Source: Actinomycetota bacterium (lineage in GTDB: Bacteria > Actinomycetota > Thermoleophilia > UBA2241). From it: DNA of 15,026 bases. The stretch is taken from the NCBI GenBank assembly GCA_003158705.1, contig PMKX01000148.1, positions 1,305-16,330 of the forward strand. Reading direction: 5' to 3'. Below are positions 1-8,200 of the stretch, one piece after another (within the stretch, counting starts at the first letter, position 1; the number at the start of each line of letters is the position of its first letter). The notes under the pieces are model-generated. The model saw only the letters and a list, made by a program, of their open reading frames with translations. It made no database searches and was not told where the DNA came from. Position numbers and translations under genes: made by a program.

Positions 1-789
1 GCGCTCGGGCGGCCGCTCTGCGATCTGGTCGGCGGCCGCACGCGCGACCGGCTCACGGAGGTCATCGCCTATGGCTGGGACGAGCCCGAGGTGCTGGCCG
101 CCAAGACCAAGAAGCTGAGGGCCGCCGGCATGACCGTGTTCAAGATCAAGACCGGCGACGCGCCTGAGCGCGACGAGCAGCGCGTCGCCGCTGTGCGCGA
201 GGCCGCCGGACCCGACGCCCGCATCACGGTGGACGCCAACCAGGGCTGGTGGGACGCCAAGACGGCCGTGCGCGCCATCAAGCTGCTCGAGCCATATGGC
301 ATCGAGTTTGCCGAGCAGCCGGTGCGTATGGACGACCTCGAGGCGGCCCGCTGGGTGCGCGAGCGGGTGGACGTGCCCATCGCCTTGGACGAGAGCGTGC
401 GCGGGCCGCGCGAGGCGCTGGCGGCGGCCAAGGCCGGCGCCTGCGACATGTTCGTGGTCAAGCTCATGAAGACGGGCGGCATCCTCAACGCGCTCAAGGT
501 GAACGCCATCGCCGAGGCGGCCGGCATCACCGTGATGATGGGCAACATGGGCGAGAGCTCGGTGGGCCTGGCGGCGCACTTCCACCTGAGCGCCGCTCTG
601 GCCAACGCCGTTCACTGCGATGCCGACGTGCCTTGGCGGCCAGGCGGCTTCACGCGTGACCTCGGCAGTGGGCTGGCCACCGAGGTCGTCGACGGCGTGT
701 CGTTCGTCAAGGTGCCCGAGGGCCCGGGTCTGGGCGTGACGCTCGACGAGGAAGCGGTGGCCGCGCAGCGCGCCACCCGCCGCTGGTAA
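1..789 (+). CDS. Dipeptide epimerase (L-Ala-D/L-Glu epimerase type), enolase superfamily, 5' truncated
   Basis: The reading frame is open from the first base of the window to the TAA at 787-789, so the true start lies upstream and roughly 90-110 N-terminal residues are missing. The 262 visible residues cover the end of the capping domain and the TIM barrel of a muconate-lactonizing-type enolase. Seen in order are KIK (K48, K50), VDANQGW (metal ligand D78), FAEQPV (E105), ALDES (D130), VVKLMKTGG (K154) and a CDAD motif (D207, D209). Two barrel lysines plus a DxD in the last part are the known signature of L-Ala-D/L-Glu epimerases such as Bacillus YkfB, where DxD holds the dipeptide amino group. 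The C-terminal PEGPGLGV also fits that family. Inferred role: cytosolic epimerisation of a dipeptide, possibly from peptidoglycan turnover. Exact substrate is not readable; related epimerases accept other dipeptides. The next gene starts 14 bases on, suggesting an operon. Confidence 0.88.
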   Translation, partial: ALGRPLCDLVGGRTRDRLTEVIAYGWDEPEVLAAKTKKLRAAGMTVFKIKTGDAPERDEQRVAAVREAAGPDARITVDANQGWWDAKTAVRAIKLLEPYGIEFAEQPVRMDDLEAARWVRERVDVPIALDESVRGPREALAAAKAGACDMFVVKLMKTGGILNALKVNAIAEAAGITVMMGNMGESSVGLAAHFHLSAALANAVHCDADVPWRPGGFTRDLGSGLATEVVDGVSFVKVPEGPGLGVTLDEEAVAAQRATRRW

Positions 790-803
790 GAGGCGCGCGG
801 CTC

Positions 804-1850
804 GTGGACCACATCGAGGTGCGGCAGGCGTGGGAGAGGGCGGCCCGGCGAGCGGCCGCCTCCGGCGGCGCCGGTCGGGCCGCCCCATCAGAATTGCCCG
901 AGCTGTACCCGGGCGTGCCTACCTTCATGGAGACACCTTTGGCCACAGGACCGGCCGAGCTGGTCGGCGCCGATGTGGCCGTGCTGGGCATACCGCTGCA
1001 CAGCAACATCGACAGCGGCGTCGGCCGCGGGCCGGCCGCCCTGCGCCGTCAATCGCGCCGCTACTCGCTGCCGCGAGGCCTCGCGCACTTGCCTGGCGGC
1101 GAGGGCGAGCTCATCGATCTGGAGCGGCTCAAGATCGTCGACCACGGCGACGTGGCTGTAGACGGCAGCGCCATCGAGACCACGTACCTGCGCGCACACG
1201 AGAAGCTCGCCGACATACTCGCCGCCGGCGCCGTGCCGCTGGTGCTCGGCGGCGACCACTCGGTGCCTATTCCGGTGCTGCAGGTGCTCAGCGCCAAGCT
1301 CAGCGGCAAGTTGGGCATAGTCACCTTCGACTCGCTGTTCGACCTGGCCTTCGCGCCCAAGTACGCGGCCGGCTCGCAGTGGGCGCGCGCCTTCGAGCTG
1401 GGCGTGGTCGAGCCCAGCGCGTTCGTGCAGATAGGTATCTGCGGCGGCCGCCGGCCGCTTCTGGAGCGCGCCGTCGTTGACGAGCTGGGCAGCACCTTCT
1501 TCACGGTCGCCGACGTGGAGGAGATGGGCATAGCCGCCGTCGCTCAGGAGGCGCTCGAGCTGGCGACCACCGGCACGGAGGCTTTGTATGTGTCGCTCGA
1601 CCTCGCCGTGCTCGATGCGGCGGCCGGCGGCGAGGCCAGACGCGAGCCCGCCGGCCTCAGTGCACGCGAGCTTCTGCGGGCCCTGGACGTGGTCTCGCGC
1701 GGTCGTGTGGCCGGCGTGGACATCTGTGGCCTCGACCCCGGCTTGGACCGCGACGGCCGCCTGGGTCGGGTGGCCGTGCGCGCCGCCGCCGGCGTGCTCG
1801 CCGGCCTCTCCGCCCAGAAGTCCGGCAACCTGCCCGCATCGCCCTCCTGA
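804..1850 (+). CDS. Ureohydrolase-fold (arginase/agmatinase family) protein with degraded metal site
   Basis: A 348-residue protein starting at GTG 804. An AAGAGG at 788-793, overlapping the upstream stop, is a suitable ribosome binding site. The fold is recognisable: GIPLHSNIDSGVGRGPAALR (residues 62-81) matches the conserved N-terminal ureohydrolase strand and loop, and VLGGDHSVP (147-155) is the first metal motif, with H152. The second motif, normally DAHxD, reads DSLFD (176-180), so its histidine is leucine. The third, normally SxDxDxxDP, reads SLDLAVLDAA (264-273), so its second aspartate is alanine. The C-terminal acidic residue of the usual DVxEVxP stretch is also absent in VDICGLDPGLD. 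Two of six expected manganese ligands are therefore missing. By family knowledge a normal binuclear centre is unlikely; I infer a pseudoenzyme, a single-metal enzyme or a structural partner. Residues 1-48 form an Ala/Arg-rich extension. It is probably co-transcribed with the epimerase. Confidence 0.85.
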   Translation: MDHIEVRQAWERAARRAAASGGAGRAAPSELPELYPGVPTFMETPLATGPAELVGADVAVLGIPLHSNIDSGVGRGPAALRRQSRRYSLPRGLAHLPGGEGELIDLERLKIVDHGDVAVDGSAIETTYLRAHEKLADILAAGAVPLVLGGDHSVPIPVLQVLSAKLSGKLGIVTFDSLFDLAFAPKYAAGSQWARAFELGVVEPSAFVQIGICGGRRPLLERAVVDELGSTFFTVADVEEMGIAAVAQEALELATTGTEALYVSLDLAVLDAAAGGEARREPAGLSARELLRALDVVSRGRVAGVDICGLDPGLDRDGRLGRVAVRAAAGVLAGLSAQKSGNLPASPS

Positions 1851-1870
1851 CCGCCGCGGCCGCCTGACCG

Positions 1871-1883
1871 CTGCTCCCAGCAG
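1871..1883 (+). terminator. Small hairpin after the ureohydrolase-like gene
   Basis: A perfect 5-bp stem (CTGCT/AGCAG) around a CCC loop lies 20 bases after the stop at 1850. There is no T-tract. It may be a weak terminator or chance in GC-rich sequence. The rest of the 145-bp spacer 1851-1995 shows no gene. Confidence 0.22.
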
Positions 1884-1995
1884 TCTCACCCGCGGGTCCA
1901 ATCCGTTGCCCAGGCGGACATCATAGACGCCCGTTCCATGTAGCTTGCCGCTCCGGTGACGACATCGTTAGTACAGCGCGGAAAGCGGGGGCGGC

Positions 1996-2169
1996 ATGAC
2001 ACTAGCGGAGAGAAACCAAGTTGCGGATGCGATCCTGGCACGGTACAAGGACGTCGGTGCCGTCGTGGTCAGTGACGATCAATGTCTCTACCGCCTGCTC
2101 AACACGCTCGAATGCAGCACGGCCGAACCCAAGATCGGTGAGTACCTCTGCTCGTTCCTGACCGTGTGA
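1996..2169 (+). CDS. Small orphan protein, 57 aa
   Basis: An ATG-initiated frame with a G-rich stretch (GGGGG, 1987-1991) four bases before the start, ending at TGA 2167-2169. The product begins MTLAERNQVADAILARYKDV and ends EYLCSFLTV. It is predicted to be soluble, with an amphipathic N-terminal helix and three cysteines (C30, C40, C52), and it has no signal peptide or membrane segment. I do not recognise a family. In favour of a real gene: about 73% of third positions are G/C, with bias strongest in the second half; the composition is sensible; and a strong hairpin follows five bases after the stop. Against: it is short, the ribosome binding site is poor, and base composition is less GC-rich than the neighbours. 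An 82-codon frame overlaps on the other strand, but it runs through both downstream hairpins and is less convincing. Confidence 0.5.
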   Translation: MTLAERNQVADAILARYKDVGAVVVSDDQCLYRLLNTLECSTAEPKIGEYLCSFLTV

Positions 2170-2174
2170 CACGG

Positions 2175-2202
2175 GCGCGGCGCCGCTTCGGCAGCGCCGC
2201 GC
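2175..2202 (+). terminator. TTCG-loop hairpin after the small ORF
   Basis: Perfect 9-bp stem GCGCGGCGC/GCGCCGCGC, then a C-A mismatch, two further GC pairs and a TTCG tetraloop (2187-2190). It starts five bases after the stop of the 57-aa ORF. There is no T-tract on either side, so it would act as an intrinsic terminator of the T-less kind or as an mRNA-stabilising 3' hairpin. Confidence 0.55.
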
Positions 2203-2222
2203 GACGGTCGGGAGCAGAGTCG

Positions 2223-2282
2223 CGGCCCTGGCGCCCCGGACCACCCGCACGGCAAGGCGGGTCGGAGGGGATGCCAGGGCCG
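2223..2282. terminator. Long inverted repeat between converging genes
   Basis: Outer arms CGGCCCTGGC (2223-2232) and GCCAGGGCCG (2273-2282) are perfect complements of 10 bp. Inside them, CCCGC (2243-2247) and GCGGG pair again, with imperfect pairing between. The right arm lies nine bases beyond the stop of the minus-strand giant gene. The position between convergent transcription units suggests a bidirectional terminator, although no T-tract follows on either strand. Confidence 0.5.
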
Positions 2283-2290
2283 GTTGTCTT

Positions 2291-5200
2291 CTAGCTCTTC
2301 TGAGCGAGAACGCGCTCGAGGCCGGCCACGAGGTCGGGCTCGAACTCCTCGCCGCGCCGGCGAAGCTGCTTCAGGCTCTCTTTCTGCCGCCGCCCCGCCG
2401 GTGAGCTGCTCGTCGTGGCCAGCTCGTGGTAGGCGGTGGCCACGGCGACTATGCGCGGCACCAGGTTGTGACCGTTGCCTCGGCTGGGCGCCGGCGCCTT
2501 GCCGGTGACCCCGCGGCGCGCCATGGTCGCCACTCGTTTGACCTCGGCCGGCGTGAGGCCCAGCTCGCGCGCCATGGCCACGGCCAGGTGTTCGAGCGCC
2601 AGCGTCTGCGCCTGCTGCAGGCGCTCCTGCGCCGCCGCAAAGCGCGCCATCGCACTCGCGTAGTCGCCTTGCCGCGCGGCCCGCCGGGCTTTTCGCTGGT
2701 CGGCGAACGCCACGACTTGATCACGACCCCGTCGCTTGGCCAAGTCGGTGGCCCAATCGGCCTTGTCCACGAGCTGCTCCCGGGAGGTGGCATCGGCCGG
2801 GCAGGCGGCCACGCCGATGCTCATGGTGATCGTCTCGCCGTTGGTGTCCTCCCGCAGGGCGCGCACGCCGAGGCGGATGCGCTCAGCCACGTCGAGGGCT
2901 CCCGTCAGGTCCGTGTCGATGAGCACGGCGGCGAACTCCTCGCCGCCGTAACGGGCGGCCAGGTCGGTGCCGCGCAGACAGCTCTCGACCACGTGGGCGA
3001 CGCGGCGCAGCACGTTGTCGCCGGCGCTGTGCCCGTGGCGCTCGTTGAACTCCTTGAACTGGTCGAGATCGCAGACGAGCAGCGCCAGCGACCTGTCCTG
3101 CGTCGCCGCACGCTCGATCTCCTCGTCGAGACGCTCGTGCAGGTAGCGATGGCCGTACAGCCCGGTGAGGCCATCGGTGACGGCATCGAACTCAGCCCGG
3201 CTTGCGTACGTGGCGGCCGAGTGCAGGAGCGAGGCGAAGCTCTTGGTGACGTCGCTGGTGAGGCCGCCCATGCGTGTGTCGGCGGCCGTGGGCGCCAGAT
3301 CGGCCGAGACGAGGGCCACCACGTTGCCGTTCTCGTCGCACACCGGCGCAGTGCCGCTCACCCAGGCGCCGAACTCGTCCACGGCGAGCACGTTGCGGTC
3401 TGGCTGGCCGCCGGCGAAGATCTCGAGCATCTCATCGTCCGTGAAGGCCTCGTCCCCGAGCGTGGAGTGCAGCGGCCCTTCTTCGCAGTCGACGACCAGA
3501 ACGAAACGCTTGCCGGCTGGGGCCAGCGTGGTGATGAAGCGCGCGACGGGGTTCTGCTCACGCACTTCGCGCAGCGCGGCCTGGATCTCCTTGTACTCTG
3601 GCCGCTGCTCGTCTTCGGCGGTGCGCAGGAGAGCGTGCTTGGCAGGATCGATGCGCGCCGCGGCCTGCCGGGCCACGGCCAGCGCCTGCGTGTGGCGGCG
3701 GCTGAGGCGCGTGAGCACGCGCAAGAAGGCGGCGGCGATGTCGGGATCGAACTGCGTGCCCATGCACGACCGGAGCTCAGCCCGCGCCTCGGGATAGGAG
3801 AGAGCTTGCCGGTAGGGCCGGCGGAACGACATGGCGTCGTAGGAGTCCACGACGCACATGGCGCGGGCGATCTGGGGAATCGCCTCTGCGGCAAGGTTGT
3901 CCGGGTAGCCGTGGCCGTCGAAACGCTCGTGGTGGTGGCGCACACCCGCGACGAGCTCGTCGGAGAAGAGGGGCCGGATGATGTCGGCGCTGAAGACCGG
4001 GTGCTGGCGCATGAACTCCCACTCGCGGTCGCTGAGAGAGGCGGCCTTGAGCAGGATGCGGTCCGAGACGGCGATCTTGCCGATGTCGTGCAGGTAGGCT
4101 GCCTCCTCCACCTGCTTCTGGAGGGCCGGCGACCAGCCGAGCTCGGCGCCGAGCAGGAGCATGTAGGCGGCCACCCGGGCAGCATGGCCAAGGGTGTAGT
4201 AGTCCTTGGCGTTCAAGGCCGAGCTCAGCGCCTTGAGGTTGCTGAAGTGCATGCGGGTGATGTCGTCGTAGAGGCGGGCGTTGTTGAGCGCCAGCGAGAG
4301 CTGAGTACCGACGCGTTCCAGAAGGTTGCGGTCGACGTTGTCGTAGGCGCCGGGCCGGGTGCTGCCGAGGTTCAGCGAACCGACCAGCTCGCCTTCGGTG
4401 AACAAGGCGATGTTTATGCCCGAGCGCACGTCGGCGTTGGCCGGATGGTCGGGCCCCAAGGGGCTCTCTTCGGGGACGGCCAGCACGACGACCTTCTCGC
4501 GCTTCAGGCGCTCGATGAACACGGCCGGCCAGACGTCGAGCGACAGCCCTTCGAAGCGCAACGCTGTGGGGTGCGACGTGTACAGAGTGGACATCCCCTC
4601 CGCCGTGAACAGCAGCAGATTGCTCTGATCCCAAGGCACGATGGGCTGGAGCTCCTGCGCGGCGGCGGCGGCGATCTCGTCCATGTGCAGGCTTGCGGCC
4701 GTCTTCTGGGCGATCGCGTTGAGGACCTCGGTCTCGCGGTTGCGCAAGTTGAGGTGCTCGACGAGGTTGGCGTTGTCGATGGCCAGTGCGGCCACCCGGC
4801 AGACGGCTTCGGCGGTGGCGATCTCGTCCTGGCTGAAGATGCGCTCGCGACGCGTCTCCAGCAGCTCCACGGCGCCGATCACCTCGTCCTTGGCGATCAA
4901 GGGCACGACGAGTTCGCTCTTGTCGCCGTGGGCGCGCATGGACTCCCGGTCCCCGGCGCTGAGGCGCCCGTCGTCGAGGCCGGCCACGGCGACCGGCCGC
5001 CGGCTGCTGATGGCCGCTCGCACTATCCCGAGCTGATCGCGCCCGAAGTCGCGCCCGGTCCACGATTCGTCCCCGTGCTCGTCACTGATACTGGCCGCAC
5101 ACACGAGCCGGTCACCCACCAGCGTGTAGACGCGGCACGTGGGCACGTTGGCGATGGCGCCCAGGTTGCGGGCCGCCGAGGAGAGCACCTGCTGCAGGTC

Positions 5201-8200
5201 GAGGATGGAAGAGAACTCCATGCCGAGGCGGTTGACGAGCGAGAAGCGCTCGGCGCTCTTGTCGATCTCCTGATAGAGCGTGGCATTGACCAGTGCGCTG
5301 GCGGCGATCTGCGCCAAGCCCTGCAGCAGGTCGACGCGTTCGAACTCACGCGGCCGGCGATCGAAGACGCTGACCATGCCCACGACCTCGCCGCGGTGGA
5401 TGAGCGGCAGGCGCAGGCTGCCGCGGAAGTCCCAGCGCAGCCACTCGCGGCGCTCGAACTCGGTGAGGCGCTCGTCGGTGGTGCAGTCGTAGCACGCCAC
5501 CGGCGCGCGTGATTCGCAGGCCACCGTGGCAAGCGCGAGGTCGGCGAGCCGATACCTTATGCCGGCGAAGTCAGCGTCGGCGACGCCTTGGTCGACGTTG
5601 ACGAGGCCGCGCAGCGTCTCGTCTTCGAGGGCGTAGACGTCGCAGCAATCGGCGCCGGTGACGGCACACATGCGATTGGCGATGGAGCTCAGCACCGTGT
5701 CGAGATCCAGCGTGGCGCCGAACTCGAGCCCCGACTCGACCAGCATGGTGAGCTGCCGGTTGTTGCGCTCCAGGTCGGCGAGTAGCTGCGCGTTTTCGAT
5801 CACGCCGGCGACCATCTGGCCGACGCTCTTCATGAAGTCGACGAACTCGGCGAAGTCGCGCGGCTTGGTGTCGAAGACGTCGATGAAGCCGACGACCGTG
5901 TCGCCCGCTACCAGAGGGATGCAGAGGTCGCTCTGGTAGCCGTACTCGGCCAGGTCCTCGCGCTCTTCGTCGGTGAGCCGCGGATCGTCCAGGCTCGACA
6001 TGACGAGAACGTTGCGCGTCTCGATGGTGGCCGCGGTCATCGGGAATTTCTCGGTGATGAGCACGTGGCCGACGACGCTCTCGTCCAGGCCGTTGCGGTC
6101 GACGCTCACCAGACACTCGAGCCGGTCGCCGTGCCTGGCGAAGATGTCACAGTCGGCCGCCTCGAGCGTCTCGCGCAGGCGTCCCGCGATGGTGCTCAAG
6201 AGCTTGTCGGGCTGGCGGATCTGGGAGACGAGGGCGCTCAGCTCGACCAGCTCGCGCAGCACGCGCGTGCGATGCTCGAGCTGGTCAAGCAGCAGGACGT
6301 TGGCGAAGGCACCGGCCACCATCTGGCCGGCCGTCTTGAGGAAGTCCAGACACTCGGCGTAGTCACGTGCGCGGGTGTCCGAGATGTCGATGAGACCATA
6401 GAGCTCGTCACCGGCCGCGACCGGGATGCACACCTCGCTGGCGACGCCGAGCTCGCGGTAGGCGGCGCGCTCGTCGTCGCCCAGCCGGTCGTCCTCCGGA
6501 CTGGCGATCACCAGCACCTCGCGCTGGGCCAGAGCCGCGCCGGTGGCCGGGTAGCGGCTGAGGTCGAGGGCGTCTCCTACGGGTCGGTCGTCATAGCCGT
6601 TGCGGCCGAAGCTGGCGATGCAGCGGAGCTGGTCGCCCTCGAGCTTGAAGATGTCGCAGTTGGCGGCATCGACCGTGCTCAGCAGACGATCGGCCACGGC
6701 GCGCAGAAGCGAGTCGATGTCGCGTGTGCGCGTGATCGTGGAGCCGAGCTCCACCAGCTCGCGCAGGATGGCGTTGCGACGCTCGATCTGCTCGAACAGA
6801 GCCGCGTTCTCGAGCGCGTTGGCCGCCACCTGGCTCAATCCCAGGACCAGCTCGAGCTCGTCATGGAAGTCGCGCGGCACGTTGTCGGAGAGCTCGGCCA
6901 GACCCACGACCTGCCCTCGAGCCACGAGGGGCACCGAGAGCTGCGACTGGTAGCCCCACTTCTCGAGCGAATAGCGACCCTCCGGCGTGAGTATGGGGTC
7001 GTCGAGGCTGGCCGCGACCGTGATGTGGCCGCTCTCGACGGCGAGCTTGCTGCATGGGTAGCGCGCCAGAGGCACGGTCACACCCTCCCAGTCGGTGTCG
7101 AAGGCGCCACCGTCGTAGCTGACGAGGGCGCGCACCACCTCGCCCTCCACGGCGTAGATGTCGGCCACGGGACTGTGGGTGAGCTCGGCCATGCGGCGAG
7201 CCACGGTGTGCAGCACGTCGTCGGTGCTGAGCACGGCGCCGTCCTGCAGGCTCGCCTCGAACACCAGAGAGAGGTCGTGAGCGCGGCGCTCGAAGGTGGC
7301 CGCGAGGTCGAAATTGAGCAGCGCCGCCGCCGCCATCTGCAGAGTGAGGCGGTTCTCAACGTACAGGCGCTCGAGGTCGGGAGGCGCGTCGAAGCCGAGC
7401 GTGACGAGCCCGACGAACTGGTCGCCGAACGCCAGCGGCAGCAGAGCGACGCAGGCCACGGCCGTGCTCGCCACTGCTGCTTTACGGAATCCGTCGTCCA
7501 GAGAAGGAGCGTTCACGTCGTCGACCAGCGCCGGCGCCAGGCTCGCGGCCACCGCTGCGGCCGCGCCGCCGCCGGTGGTCCAGGTCAAGCCGGCGCGCTC
7601 GGCGACAAACGAGCCGTGCTCAAAACTCGCCACCACCGTGAGGCCGTCGTTGCCGGATCTGTGTACGGCGCACGTGGCGGCTCCTGCGGCCGTGGCCAGC
7701 TCGCGCGCCAATGAGCGCAGCAGGCCCTCCACGGCGCTGGACTGCGTCAGGTCGACGGCTGTTGTGAGCAGCTCGGAGAGGTCGGTCGCCGTGGCTGCCA
7801 GTCGGTGATGTACGCGTGAGGTGTGCAGCGTCAGGGCGGCGACGTTCGCCAGTGCCTGCACCAGGTCGATCTCCTGGTGGTCATAGGCACGGCTTTGGTG
7901 CAGGTCGTAGACCTCCATGACGCCGAGGATCTCGTTGCCCAGCGCCAGGGGCACGCAGAGGTAGCTGGTCTGGCTGCCGCCCCCGCCCGAAGGTACCTGC
8001 TCACCTGCCGCGATCCGTTCCGGCAGCGCCTCGCCAGTCATGTGGCGGCCGCTGGTGGCCACGGCTCGTGCCTCCGGCAGCTCCGCGAGCGGGAGGCGCT
8101 GTCCTTCGCGGGCGGCATGCGCGGAGCTTTCGCCGTAGCCGACCATCACCTCGAATGTGGCCTGTGCCGCGTCCAGGGCCAGCACGTGGCAGCCGCTGGC

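Noticed and set aside
888..1901. 337-codon minus-strand open frame opposite the ureohydrolase-like gene
   Set aside because: The plus strand encodes recognisable family motifs; the minus product is rich in Gly, Arg, His and Gln with no motif.
1885..1915. T-arm-like sequence (GGGTCCAATCC) suggesting a tRNA remnant
   Set aside because: No matching acceptor, D or anticodon arms can be formed around it.
1945..1974. TTGCCG and TAGTAC with an 18-base spacer as a promoter for the small ORF
   Set aside because: Too few consensus bases, especially in the -10; not better than chance.
2002..2250. 82-codon minus-strand open frame over the small plus-strand ORF
   Set aside because: It runs through two strong inverted repeats and has no evident ribosome binding site; the plus-strand ORF is bounded better.
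2426..5512. Long plus-strand open frame (over 1000 codons) opposite the 2259-aa gene
   Set aside because: It mirrors a strongly supported minus-strand gene. Its product is His/Gly/Val/Arg-rich without domains, which is typical of antisense frames in high-GC DNA.
4750..7200. Recurring cysteine in a C-D-[IV]-[FY] motif in several GAF domains as a possible redox or metal site
   Set aside because: A Cys followed by a hydrophobic strand at this place is common in ordinary GAF domains (C-S-I-x-L type) and no second conserved ligand was seen.
6065..7714. 549-codon plus-strand open frame opposite the GAF array
   Set aside because: No recognisable domain, low-complexity composition, and it lies fully inside the conserved minus-strand GAF repeats.
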